This document shows positions 27,823-37,320 of a stretch of 64,000 nt of DNA, piece by piece. The number at the start of each line of letters is the position of its first letter. Positions within the stretch are counted from its first letter, which is position 1. The translations under genes and the position numbers were made by a program. The stretch is from Hydrogenophaga sp. (GTDB lineage: Bacteria > Pseudomonadota > Gammaproteobacteria > Burkholderiales > Burkholderiaceae_C): positions 44,094 to 108,093 of the forward strand of contig JAUXNG010000063.1 in assembly GCA_030682835.1 (NCBI GenBank), in the 5' to 3' direction. The notes beneath the pieces are model-generated. The model worked only from the letters and a program-made list of their open reading frames with translations, searched no databases and was not told where the DNA came from.

Positions 27823-29883
27823 CAGGTCTTTCTTGCGGTAGATGGTGTTGCGCGAGACGCCCAGCGCCTTGGCCGCGGCCGACACATTGCCCTTGTGCAG
27901 GCGCAGCATCTGCGCCATGGCGCTGAGCGCCACGTCGTGCAGGCGCTGCCCGTCGGTGCAGGGCTCGAAGGGCGGCGGGGGGGCACCCATGTCGGTGGCG
28001 GCGGGCAGCACCGGTGTGGGCGCCACGTACTGGGGGGGCAGCCGTGCGGGGGCTTCCGGGTCCAGCTCTTCCAGAAAATCGTCGGGCAGATGCGCGAACT
28101 CGATGGCGCCCTGGCAGCCCACCATCACCACCGCCGTGCGCAGCAGGTTGTGCAGCTGGCGGAAGTTGCCGGGCCAGTGGTAGCGCTTGAACACATCCAT
28201 GACCTGCGGCGAGATGGTCACCTGCGCGCCGTTCTCGCACAGCGCTTTCAGGATCTTCTGCACCACCAGATCGAAGTCGGTGCGCTCGCGCAGCGCGGGC
28301 AGGCGCACCACCAGACCGTTGAGCCGGTAGTAGAGGTCTTCGCGAAAATCGCCGCGCGCGATCATGTCCTTGAGGTTCTTGTGCGTGGCGCTGATCACGG
28401 CCACGTCCACCTCGACCTCCTTGCCCGCACCGAGCGGGCTCACCTTGCGCTCCTGCAGCACGCGCAGCAGCCGCGCCTGCAGGTGCTTGGGCATGTCGCC
28501 GATCTCGTCGAGAAACAGCGTGCCGCCGTGGGCCTGCAGGATCTTGCCGATCGAGCCCTTCTTGCGTGCGCCCGTGAAAGCACCCTCCTCATAGCCGAAC
28601 AGCTCGGACTCGATCAGGGTGTCGGGTATGGATGCGCAGTTCACGGACACGAAAGGCTGGCCGGCACGGGGCGAATCACCGTGGATGGCCTGTGCCAGCA
28701 GGTCCTTGCCGGTGCCGGTCTCGCCCAGCACCATGACCGGAATGTCGCGCCCCGACACCATGCGCAGCTTGTGGATGACGGACGACACCTGCGGGTCACC
28801 CGTGTCCAGGTAGTGCAGTGTCGAGAACTGCATCTTGCGGCCGGTCTGCTTCAAGGGGGCCGGTGCCGTCGCATCGGCTGTTTCGGGCGGGCGTGGGCGC
28901 ACGTCACTGGCTTCGGCCGGCGAGCGCTCACTCCCCGTGCCCATGCCCTGCGAGCCCGCCCAGGCGTTGGCCGGTTTGACCTTCACCCGGCACCACACCG
29001 ACACGCCGTTGTGCATCACAAGCTGCTTGGGCGTGGGCAGGGCACCACTGAAGCGCTCGAACAGGGCCGACACCGGCATGCCGAACAGCGACGAGAAGGT
29101 GTGGGCTTTCAGCGCGCTGAACGGCAGGCCGAACTGGAACTGCGCGCTGCGGTTGGCCGACAGGAAACGCCCCTCGGTGGAGAAGACCGCAATGCCCTCG
29201 ACCAGCGTGCCCAGGAACTCGGAGCGGCTGTGGAAATGGATGCGGATGGCCTTCGGAAAGATGTCGGCGAACATGTGGTTCTCGATCATCTGGGCCGACA
29301 TGCGCACGAGGGCCAGCGTGTGCTGGTGGAAGCTGCGGTGGTCACCGGTGACATCCAGCGCCCCGATCACCTGGCCGTAGGGGTCGATGATGGGCGCCGC
29401 AGAACAGGTGAGGAACTTGTTGGCCTCCAGATAGTGTTGGTTGCCGTGCACGGTGAGGGCTTCCTGTTCGGTGAGCGCCGTGCCCACCGCGTTGGTGCCC
29501 TTGCTGCGCTCCGACCAGTCCATGCCGGGCATGAGCGCGACCTGCGCAGCTTTTTCCAGAAAGTCGGTGTCACCCAGCGAGTGCAGCACCAGGCCTCTGG
29601 CCGTGCTCAGCACCACCAGGCTGTGGGTGTTGGCGATCTGGTCGTACAGCGTTTCCATCACCGGCGCCGCATGCTGGAACAGGAAACGGTTCTCGTCCAG
29701 CGCGTCGGCCATTTCGCCGCGCAGGGGGCTGGAGAAATCGGGCGCGTCTTCGGTCGACAGGCCGAAGGCGCGGGAACGGCGGTGGGACTCGTGGATGAGC
29801 GAGCTGGCGTCGGACACGGTGGGGTCCGAGGCCTGTGGTGGAACGCGCTGCACGTGGGGCTGCGTACCCATGGCTGCACTCAT
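27799..29883 (-). CDS. Sigma54-dependent transcriptional activator (GAF-AAA+-Fis, AcoR-like)
   Basis: GETGTGKD, GAFTGA, FLDEIGDMP, C-terminal Fis HTH VSAAAKALGVSRNTIYRK. Confidence 0.93.
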   Translation of the reverse strand: MSAAMGTQPHVQRVPPQASDPTVSDASSLIHESHRRSRAFGLSTEDAPDFSSPLRGEMADALDENRFLFQHAAPVMETLYDQIANTHSLVVLSTARGLVLHSLGDTDFLEKAAQVALMPGMDWSERSKGTNAVGTALTEQEALTVHGNQHYLEANKFLTCSAAPIIDPYGQVIGALDVTGDHRSFHQHTLALVRMSAQMIENHMFADIFPKAIRIHFHSRSEFLGTLVEGIAVFSTEGRFLSANRSAQFQFGLPFSALKAHTFSSLFGMPVSALFERFSGALPTPKQLVMHNGVSVWCRVKVKPANAWAGSQGMGTGSERSPAEASDVRPRPPETADATAPAPLKQTGRKMQFSTLHYLDTGDPQVSSVIHKLRMVSGRDIPVMVLGETGTGKDLLAQAIHGDSPRAGQPFVSVNCASIPDTLIESELFGYEEGAFTGARKKGSIGKILQAHGGTLFLDEIGDMPKHLQARLLRVLQERKVSPLGAGKEVEVDVAVISATHKNLKDMIARGDFREDLYYRLNGLVVRLPALRERTDFDLVVQKILKALCENGAQVTISPQVMDVFKRYHWPGNFRQLHNLLRTAVVMVGCQGAIEFAHLPDDFLEELDPEAPARLPPQYVAPTPVLPAATDMGAPPPPFEPCTDGQRLHDVALSAMAQMLRLHKGNVSAAAKALGVSRNTIYRKKDLLPPDVLS

Positions 29884-30238
29884 GTTGTCTCCTGGATCGG
29901 TGATCAGGCCGTCCCAGCAGGCCGGGTCCCATGGCCCTTGCAGGGTGACCTCGCTCGGCTGCTGTTCCGCTGGGCTGTCGTGCTCTGGTGTCATGCGATT
30001 GTCTTCATATCTGTGCCAGGGTTCAACAATGGTTATCCCGGTGTTGGCTGGGTCGGGGCCGTGTCATGGCCTGTGCCAAGCAAATAGCCCGCCATGTGCG
30101 GTGCCGTCTGCGCCGCGGGTGCGAGCGCGTGACACAGCCCGGCGGCCGAGTGTGGCAACTGCGCCAGAGTGGAACAGTGCAGCGGACATTCACGACGCGA
30201 CAGGGGGAGCACGCACGCCCCAGGCCCTTTTCCGCCCG

Positions 30239-30253
30239 TGGCCTGCATATTGC
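30239..30253 (+). promoter_or_regulatory. Candidate sigma54 promoter TGGCCTGCATATTGC
   Basis: GG-N10-GC about 48 bp upstream of the PedF start. Confidence 0.6.
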
Positions 30254-30300
30254 TAACTGGGCCTTCGACACCGCTTTTTTGACACCCGGAGACAAGCCCC

Positions 30301-30795
30301 ATGACATCCCCCCGACACCTCCTTCTTTCCCCTGCCGCGTGGCGCAAGCTGTGCGTGGCCGCGGCCAGCTGCATGGCCATGGCCGTGATGGCCCATGGCG
30401 ACGTGGTTCCGCAGGCGGTCGATACCAGCACGCTGCCCCAGCTGGGCGCCAAGTGGCTCGACGCCAATCCCTACAGCCAGGGCCCGGCCCACAAGGAGGC
30501 GCTGCGCATCGGCACCTCGGCCTACAACCAGAACTGCGCGCGCTGCCACGGGCTCGACGCCATCTCGGGCGGGATCTCGCCCGATCTGCGCAAGTTCGAC
30601 GCCGAGTGCTCCGGGCTGGCGGACGCGGCCAAGAAGGCGGCCTGTTACCAGGAGATGGACGACTTCTATGTGGCCACCGTGCGCCGCGGCCGGGTGCGCG
30701 ACGGCCGCGTCTACATGCCGCCGTTCGAGAGCACGCTGTCGCAGGAAGCGATCTGGTCGATCAAGACCTACCTGGAAACGCGGCGCGAGCCCTGA
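30301..30795 (+). CDS. pedF: Cytochrome c-550 PedF
   Basis: MAHGDVVPQAVDTSTLPQLGAKWLDANPY, CARCHGLDAISGGISPDLR. Confidence 0.88.
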   Translation: MTSPRHLLLSPAAWRKLCVAAASCMAMAVMAHGDVVPQAVDTSTLPQLGAKWLDANPYSQGPAHKEALRIGTSAYNQNCARCHGLDAISGGISPDLRKFDAECSGLADAAKKAACYQEMDDFYVATVRRGRVRDGRVYMPPFESTLSQEAIWSIKTYLETRREP

Positions 30796-30846
30796 GCGTT
30801 TCTGAGCCAGCCGCACCTGCCGACCCGTTTTCAAGGAGTCCCACGC

Positions 30847-31755
30847 ATGCAACTGTCCGCCTCCGATGACCGCCACCCCCAACCCTGCGACAGCGGCGTG
30901 ACGCGCCGCCGGGCCTTGTCCTGGCTCGCACCCGCCCTGGCGGGCGCCTGCCTGCCGGCGTACGCCCAGACCGAGCTGACCGACCTGGCCCGCATCCGCG
31001 CCAGCGGCATGCTCAAGGTGGCGCTTTACAAAGACAACGCGCCGTTTTCAGACGGCCCGGCCAGCGACTTTCGCGGCATCGACGTGGCACTGGCCGAGGC
31101 GCTGGCGCGACAGATGCAGCTCAAGCTATCCATCCTGCCCTTTGATGCGGGCGAGAACATGAACGACGACCTGCGCAACATGGTCTGGCGCGGTCATTAC
31201 CTGGGCTACGGACCGGCCGACGTGATGCTCCAGGTGCCGGTGGACAAATACCTGATGCAGCAGAACCGCCAGGTGATGGTGCTTGCGCCCTACATGCGCC
31301 AGCACCTCGTGCTCATGCACGACACACAGGTGGTGGCTGACGTGCGCCAGCCTGAAGACCTGAAGGGTGTCACCCTGGCGGTCGAGCGGGGCGCGGGGTC
31401 GGCCAGCGCGGTGCTGGGCTATGCCGGCGGTCTGCTGCGCAACCAGGTGAACATCTACAACACCGGCCCGCTGGCAGCGCAGGCGGTGGTCAACGGCAAG
31501 GCGGGTGGCGCCTACGTGACCCGCGCCCAGGCCGAGTCGGTGCTGCACCGTGCACAGGCCGCGCCGGGGCGCTACCTGTTGACCCCGCTGGTGCTCACCG
31601 CACTTCCAGACAAAGGCTGGCCCGTGGGCATGGCGATCAAGAACGAGCACAAGGAACTGGGGCAGGCACTGGAAAACGCGCTGCAGGCGCTGCGCAACAG
31701 CGGCGAGCTGCTTGCGATCTTCCGGCAGCAGGGACTTACCCTCACCGCACCCTGA
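30847..31755 (+). CDS. Quinoprotein dehydrogenase-associated substrate-binding protein (XoxJ/MxaJ-like)
   Basis: LKVALYKDNAPFSD...FRGIDVALAEALARQM; GHYLGYGPADVMLQVPVD. Confidence 0.85.
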   Translation: MQLSASDDRHPQPCDSGVTRRRALSWLAPALAGACLPAYAQTELTDLARIRASGMLKVALYKDNAPFSDGPASDFRGIDVALAEALARQMQLKLSILPFDAGENMNDDLRNMVWRGHYLGYGPADVMLQVPVDKYLMQQNRQVMVLAPYMRQHLVLMHDTQVVADVRQPEDLKGVTLAVERGAGSASAVLGYAGGLLRNQVNIYNTGPLAAQAVVNGKAGGAYVTRAQAESVLHRAQAAPGRYLLTPLVLTALPDKGWPVGMAIKNEHKELGQALENALQALRNSGELLAIFRQQGLTLTAP

Positions 31756-31776
31756 GGCTGCGCCTCCGCCGCTGCC

Positions 31777-32904
31777 TCAGCCGGCGGTTTTCTTGCGCGT
31801 GAGCTTGCGGTAGACCGTGGCCCGGCTGATGCCCAGGGCGCGGGCAGCTTCCATCACGTTGCCGCGCGCTTCTTCCACCGCCTTGCGGATGAGCGCGGTC
31901 TCCACGTCCTTGAGTGGCACGCCGGCGCCCGTGTTGGCGCGCAGCGGCGGGCTGGCACGGCCGTTGTTCAGCTGGGCCAGCACCTGCAGCCGCAGGCCCG
32001 ACCACAGGGGCAGTTCGCTGGGCGGACGCTGCGCCCGCGCAGCGTCGAACAGGCTTTCGGCGGGCACCGCAAACACGTCGCCGCTGTGGGGCCAGGGCAG
32101 CCCCGGCTTCAGGGTGAGCATGTCGGCAGCGGCCCGGTTGGCGCCCGTGATGTGGCCGTCGGCGTCCAGGCACACGAGCCCGTCACCGTCTTCGCCGAGC
32201 CGCGCGCCCGGCCAGTTCACGCGCAGCAGCAGCCGGTGAGGCTGGGCCAGCGCCAGCGCGTTCTCAATGCTGCGGGCCGACTGCGTCACCAGGTGCTTGA
32301 GCGCCGGGCGTTCGGGAACGTTGATGCCGGTGAGGTCCAGCATGCCGACGCAGCGGCCATCAGGGCCGAACAGCGGAGCGCCTGCGCAGCTGTACATGGT
32401 GGTGTCGTCAAAGAAATGCTCGCCCCGGTGCAGCCACACCGGTTGCTGTTCCGCCAGCGTGGCGCCGATGGCGGTGGTGCCCACGGCGCGCTCCGACAGA
32501 TCGACCCCGACGCGGGCGATCAGGTGGGCGCGCGGGTCGTGGCGGTCGATCGGGCCGTTCACGTCGATCACCACGCCTTGCGCGTCGGTGAGGATGGCGA
32601 AGTAGCGCGTGTCGGCCATGGCGCGGGCGAGCGACTGGATGACCGGCCCCGCGGCCTGCAGCAGGGGGCGGCTGGCTTCCAGAGCGCGGTGGGCGTCCTG
32701 TGCGGACACGGCCTGGAAGGTGAGCGACTGGTCGGGCCTGAAGCCGCTGGCCAGGCAGCGCCGCCAGGAGCGGTCGATCCAGGGTTCCATGGCCACTGGT
32801 GCGATGCCGCTGCCCTCACGCAGCACGGTGCGGCGGGCACTCTCGATCAGCGTCAGTCGATCGGGGGCCGGGGAGGCGCCGTGTGCAGTCGGGTGGTGGC
32901 TCAT
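31777..32904 (-). CDS. AcoR-like GAF-PAS-Fis regulator lacking the AAA+ domain
   Basis: GAF domain (VGVDLSERAVGTTAIGATLAEQQPVWLHRGEHF) and Fis HTH (NVMEAARALGISRATVYRKL) but no Walker A or GAFTGA. Confidence 0.8.
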   Translation of the reverse strand: MSHHPTAHGASPAPDRLTLIESARRTVLREGSGIAPVAMEPWIDRSWRRCLASGFRPDQSLTFQAVSAQDAHRALEASRPLLQAAGPVIQSLARAMADTRYFAILTDAQGVVIDVNGPIDRHDPRAHLIARVGVDLSERAVGTTAIGATLAEQQPVWLHRGEHFFDDTTMYSCAGAPLFGPDGRCVGMLDLTGINVPERPALKHLVTQSARSIENALALAQPHRLLLRVNWPGARLGEDGDGLVCLDADGHITGANRAAADMLTLKPGLPWPHSGDVFAVPAESLFDAARAQRPPSELPLWSGLRLQVLAQLNNGRASPPLRANTGAGVPLKDVETALIRKAVEEARGNVMEAARALGISRATVYRKLTRKKTAG

Positions 32905-33009
32905 GGGCTGTCTCGTGGTGGGTGGCTGGAGGCTTGTCAGCCCAGTCACTGCATCAAGTATGCCAAGCCAACAGTGTTTCATTTTGAGAATTTCGACGCC
33001 GCGGACATT

Positions 33010-33048
33010 CCGACTAGGGATAACCCTGCGAACCAAGTGGGCAGTCGG
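33010..33048. promoter_or_regulatory. Nested dyad CCGACT-AGGG..CCCT-...-AGTCGG in divergent promoter region
   Basis: Read directly between 32904 (minus) and 33130 (plus). Confidence 0.35.
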
Positions 33049-33129
33049 CCAGAACAATGGCGATGCAATTTGTTTCATAGGCATGGCACTTCATATCCAC
33101 GGTGCCGCTACCCACCAGGAGACCCTCTC

Positions 33130-33606
33130 ATGCAGAAAGTCCTGCACATCAATCCGGACAAATGCACCGGCTGTTTGCAGTGCGAAATGGCCTGTTCCTT
33201 CGAGAACTACGGCACATACGCCACGTCCAAATCGCGCATCAAGGTGTTCGACTTCCACCACACCGGCAAGAAGGTGCCCTACACCTGCACGCAGTGCGAC
33301 GAAGCCTGGTGCCTGCATGCCTGCCCGGTGGAAGCCATCACGGTCGACAAGGTGACGGGTGCGAAAGTGGTGAACGAAACCACCTGCGTGGGTTGCAAGG
33401 TCTGCACCATCGCCTGCCCGTTCGGCACCATCAACTACGTGCAGGAAACCGGCAAGGTTCAGAAGTGCGACCTGTGCGGCGGCGACCCCGCCTGCGTGGA
33501 AGCCTGCCCGACCACGGCCATCACGTTCGTGGATGCCAACTGGACCGGCATCGACAAGATGAAGCAGTGGGCCGACAAGCTGGGCAACCAGCCCAGCGCC
33601 GTCTGA
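33130..33606 (+). CDS. aorA: 4Fe-4S ferredoxin subunit of tungsten aldehyde oxidoreductase
   Basis: Cys motifs CTGCLQCEMAC, CTQCDEAWCLHAC, CVGCKVCTIAC, CDLCGGDPACVEAC; precedes AOR. Confidence 0.8.
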   Translation: MQKVLHINPDKCTGCLQCEMACSFENYGTYATSKSRIKVFDFHHTGKKVPYTCTQCDEAWCLHACPVEAITVDKVTGAKVVNETTCVGCKVCTIACPFGTINYVQETGKVQKCDLCGGDPACVEACPTTAITFVDANWTGIDKMKQWADKLGNQPSAV

Positions 33607-33633
33607 TCCCCCACCCAACGAAGGAGCACACAC

Positions 33634-35481
33634 ATGTCTTGGGCTGGAAAAATCCTCCGCGTCAACCTGACCGCGGGCACCGTGAAATCTGAACCGCTGA
33701 ACATGGAGTGGGCGCGTGCCTACATCGGTTCGCGCGGACTGGGCAGCAAGTACCTGATCTCGGAAGTCGACCCCAAGGTCGACCCGCTGTCGCCCGACAA
33801 CAAGATCATCTGGGCCACCGGCCCGCTGACCGGCACCATGGCCTCCACCGGCGGCCGTTACACCGTCATCACCAAAGGCCCGCTGACCGGCGCCATTGCG
33901 TGCTCGAACTCGGGCGGCTACTGGGGCGCCGAATTCAAGATGGCCGGCTGGGACATGGTCATCTTCGAAGGCCGCTCGGAAAAGCCGGTGTACCTGTACA
34001 TCAACGACGACGATGTGGAACTGCGCGACGCCAGCCACCTGTGGGGCCAGAGCGTCTGGAAGACCGAGGAGATCCTCAAGTCCAGCCTGCAGGACCCGCT
34101 GGTGCGCGTCTCCAGCATCGGCAAAGCCGGCGAGAACGGCGTGCTGTACGCAGCGGTGGTGAACGACCTGCACCGCGCGGCTGGCCGCTCGGGCGTGGGC
34201 GCCGTCATGGGCAGCAAGAACCTGAAGGCCATTGCCGTGCGCGGCACCAAGGGCGTGGGCAACATCCGCGACCCCAAGGCCTTCATGAAGACCACCTTCG
34301 AGAAGAAGAAGATCCTGGCCGAGAACGCGGTCACGGGTCAGGGCCTGCCTGCCTACGGCACCCAGGTGCTGATGAATGTGATCAACGAGATCGGCGCACT
34401 GCCCACCCGCAACCACCGCGACGTGCAGTTCGAGGGCGCCAAAGACATCTCGGCCGAAGCCATGGTCACGCCGCGCGAGAGCGACGGCAAGAAGCACCTG
34501 GTGACCAACCAGGCCTGCTTTGGCTGCACCATCGCGTGCGGTCGCATCAGCAAGATGGACGAAGGCCACTTCACCGTGCAGAACAAGCCGCAGTACTGGG
34601 GCGCCAACGGCGGCCTGGAATACGAAGCGGCCTGGGCGCTCGGTGCGGCCAACGGCGTGAACGACCTCGAAGCGCTGCAATACGCCAACCTGCTGTGCAA
34701 CGAAGAGGGGTTTGATCCCATCAGCTTCGGCGCCACCGTGGGCGCCGTGATGGAGCTGTATGAAATGGGCGTGCTGACCGCCGAGCAGCTGGGCATCGAC
34801 GCCAAGTTCGGCTCCGCCCAGGCGCTGGCCCACTTTGCCGAGATCACCGCCAGAGGCGAAGGCTTCGGCAAGGAAATCGGCATGGGCTCCAAGCGCCTGA
34901 CGGAGAAGTATGGCCACCCCGACCTGTCGATGAGCGTCAAGGGCCAGGAATTCCCGGCCTACGACGGTCGCGCCATCCAGGGCATTGGCCTGGCCTACGC
35001 CACCAGCAACCGTGGCGCTTGCCACCTGCGCGGCTACACCATCGCCTCTGAAGTGCTGGGCATTCCGGTGAAGACCGATCCGGTCGAGTCCGAGGGCAAG
35101 CCGGAACTGGTGAAGGCCTTCCAGGACGCCACCGCTGCCTTCGATTCGTCAGGCCTGTGCGTGTTCACCACCTTCGCCTGGGGCGTGGCCGACCTGGCAC
35201 CGCAGCTGCAGGCCGCCTGCAACGAAGAGTTCACCACCGAAGAGCTGGAAAAGATCGGTGAGCGCATCTGGAACATGGAGCGCGAATTCAACAACGCCGC
35301 CGGCTTCACCGCCAAGGACGACTCGTTGCCCAAGCGCCTGCTGACCGAGGCCGCCAAGACCGGTGCCTCCAAAGGCATGGTCAGCAAGCTGCCGGAGATG
35401 CTGCCCAAGTACTACGCCGCCCGCGGCTGGGACACGGAAGGCCGCCCCACCGCCGAGACCAAGGCACGCCTGAGCCTCTGA
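33634..35481 (+). CDS. aorB: Tungsten-containing aldehyde:ferredoxin oxidoreductase catalytic subunit
   Basis: MSWAGKILRVNLTAGTVKSEPL, IGSRGLGSKYL, cluster motif CFGCTIAC plus downstream SSGLCVFT. Confidence 0.93.
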   Translation: MSWAGKILRVNLTAGTVKSEPLNMEWARAYIGSRGLGSKYLISEVDPKVDPLSPDNKIIWATGPLTGTMASTGGRYTVITKGPLTGAIACSNSGGYWGAEFKMAGWDMVIFEGRSEKPVYLYINDDDVELRDASHLWGQSVWKTEEILKSSLQDPLVRVSSIGKAGENGVLYAAVVNDLHRAAGRSGVGAVMGSKNLKAIAVRGTKGVGNIRDPKAFMKTTFEKKKILAENAVTGQGLPAYGTQVLMNVINEIGALPTRNHRDVQFEGAKDISAEAMVTPRESDGKKHLVTNQACFGCTIACGRISKMDEGHFTVQNKPQYWGANGGLEYEAAWALGAANGVNDLEALQYANLLCNEEGFDPISFGATVGAVMELYEMGVLTAEQLGIDAKFGSAQALAHFAEITARGEGFGKEIGMGSKRLTEKYGHPDLSMSVKGQEFPAYDGRAIQGIGLAYATSNRGACHLRGYTIASEVLGIPVKTDPVESEGKPELVKAFQDATAAFDSSGLCVFTTFAWGVADLAPQLQAACNEEFTTEELEKIGERIWNMEREFNNAAGFTAKDDSLPKRLLTEAAKTGASKGMVSKLPEMLPKYYAARGWDTEGRPTAETKARLSL

Positions 35482-35503
35482 GTTGCCAGAAGACACGCAG
35501 GTG

Positions 35504-35561
35504 ATTGGGGGTCGGATCACCGACTGGAGCGAAGCGCAAGGCGTGTGCTCTGACCCCCAAT
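35504..35561. repeat. MITE/REP-like imperfect inverted repeat ATTGGGGGTCGGATCAC...GTGTGCTCTGACCCCCAAT
   Basis: 10-bp perfect outer stem (ATTGGGGGTC/GACCCCCAAT) within the aor operon. Confidence 0.65.
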
Positions 35562-35621
35562 GACCGGAAGCAACGAAGTAGCGGTCTCCTGAGGCCGCTT
35601 TCTTTTTTTGGAGAACACGTC

Positions 35622-36974
35622 ATGACCCACCACGTCATCCTCGGCGCCGGCCCGGCCGGCGTCATCGCGGCCGAGACCATCCGCAAGCACGCGCCGCACG
35701 ACCGCATCACCATCGTGGGCGATGAAAACGAAGCGCCCTATTCGCGCATGGCCATTCCCTACCTGCTGATCGGCAAGGTCGGCGAAGAAGGCACGCACCT
35801 GCGCCACACGGCGGGCCACTTCGAACGGCTGAACGTCCAGTTCCTGCGCGGTGTGCGCGCGCGCATGGTCGATTCCGCGAAGCGCAGCATCGAACTCAGC
35901 GACGGCAACACGCTCGCCTTCGACAAGCTGCTGATCGCCACGGGGTCGTCTCCCGCCACGCCGCCCATTCCGGGCATCAACGGCCCCGGCGTGCACAGCT
36001 GCTGGACGCTGGCCGATGCGCGCTCCATCGCCCGGCTGGCACAGCCCGGCGCCAAGGTGCTGCAGATGGGCGCGGGCTTCATCGGCTGCATCATCATGGA
36101 AGCGCTGCAGCAGCGCGGGGTGGAGCTGTCGGTGGTGGAGATGGGTGACCGCATGGTGCCCCGCATGATGGGCCCGACGGCCGGCGGCATGATCAAGGAC
36201 TGGTGCCAGACCAAGGGCGTGAAGGTCTACACCGGCGCGCGTGTCGAGGCCATCGAGCGCGGCACGGGCGAGGAGCCGGGCATCCTCGGCAAGATCGCCC
36301 AGGTGGTGGGCATCGGTTCGTCAAGCATGCCGACCGGGCCGATGCGTGTGCGACTGTCCACCGGCGAATCACTGGAGGCCGATCTGGTGATCAGCGCCAC
36401 GGGTGTGAAGCCCAACATCGGCTTCCTGGAGAACAGCGGCGTGCGCTGCCTGGTGGGTGTGCTGACCGACGAGACCCTGCAGACCAACGTGCCCGGCATC
36501 TACGCGGCCGGCGACTGTGCCGAGGCATTTGACAAAGTCAGCGGCAAGACGATCGTCAGTGCCATCCAGCCCAACGCCGCCGAGCAGGCGCGCGTGGCCG
36601 CGCTCAACATGGCCGGTCAGCGGGCCGAACTCAAGGGCGTGACCCAGATCAACGTGCTCGACACGCTGGGCATGATCTCCACGAGCTTTGGCAACTGGGA
36701 AGGCCTGCCGGGCGGCGAGCACGTGGAACTGACCGATCAGAAGACCGGCCGCCACCTGAGCCTGCAGTTCAAGGACGACCTCATGGTGGGCTGCAACAGC
36801 GTGGGCTGGACCGAGCACGTGGGCGTGATGCGCGGCCTGGTCGAAGGCCAGGTGCGGCTGGGCGAGTGGAAAGACCGTCTGATGCACGACCCGACCAAGC
36901 TGATGGACGCCTACCTGGCCAGCGCGCAGGCGCAAGGCCAGTGGAGCGGAGCCGCCGACGAGCGCCGCCGCTGA
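35622..36974 (+). CDS. aorC: FAD-dependent pyridine-nucleotide-disulfide-type oxidoreductase, AOR electron-transfer subunit
   Basis: VILGAGPAGVIAAETI FAD motif; INPGIYAAGDCAE-type motif; position after AOR. Confidence 0.85.
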   Translation: MTHHVILGAGPAGVIAAETIRKHAPHDRITIVGDENEAPYSRMAIPYLLIGKVGEEGTHLRHTAGHFERLNVQFLRGVRARMVDSAKRSIELSDGNTLAFDKLLIATGSSPATPPIPGINGPGVHSCWTLADARSIARLAQPGAKVLQMGAGFIGCIIMEALQQRGVELSVVEMGDRMVPRMMGPTAGGMIKDWCQTKGVKVYTGARVEAIERGTGEEPGILGKIAQVVGIGSSSMPTGPMRVRLSTGESLEADLVISATGVKPNIGFLENSGVRCLVGVLTDETLQTNVPGIYAAGDCAEAFDKVSGKTIVSAIQPNAAEQARVAALNMAGQRAELKGVTQINVLDTLGMISTSFGNWEGLPGGEHVELTDQKTGRHLSLQFKDDLMVGCNSVGWTEHVGVMRGLVEGQVRLGEWKDRLMHDPTKLMDAYLASAQAQGQWSGAADERRR

Positions 36975-37065
36975 AACCTGTCACCGTGCCCGCGAAGACC
37001 CGCGGGTTCAGCAACCGATCGACGGGGAGGCGGCGCAGCCGCCGCCCCGTCTGTAGCATCGCGCC

Positions 37066-37320
37066 ATGAACATCACCTTCAAACTGTTCGCCACCCTCAC
37101 CGATTACCTGCCCGCCGACGCGCGGCGCAGCAACCAGGTGGCGCTGGACGTGAGCCCCGATGCCACCATCAGCCAGATCATCGAGCCCTTCGGTCTGCCG
37201 CCCAAGCTGGTGCACCTGGTGCTGGTGAACGGCAAATACATCGCGCCTGAAAACCGCATGAGCACCACCCTTGTCGAAGGTGACGTGCTGGCCATCTGGC
37301 CCCCCATTGCTGGCGGCTAG
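37066..37320 (+). CDS. aorD: MoaD/ThiS-family small sulfur-carrier-like protein
   Basis: 84 aa ubiquitin-like, ends AIWPPIAGG with C-terminal GG. Confidence 0.85.
   Translation: MNITFKLFATLTDYLPADARRSNQVALDVSPDATISQIIEPFGLPPKLVHLVLVNGKYIAPENRMSTTLVEGDVLAIWPPIAGG

Noticed and set aside
27895-30087. 730-aa plus-strand ORF
   Set aside because: Antisense shadow of the sigma54 activator in high-GC DNA; low-complexity His/Arg/Gln-rich translation without recognisable domains.
33095-33120. Possible sigma54 promoter upstream of aor (TGGCACTTCATATCC)
   Set aside because: Good -24-like TGGCAC but the -12 position is CC, not GC; insufficient.
33091-35025. 644-aa minus-strand ORF
   Set aside because: Antisense to the aor genes, which carry intact Cys and cofactor motifs.
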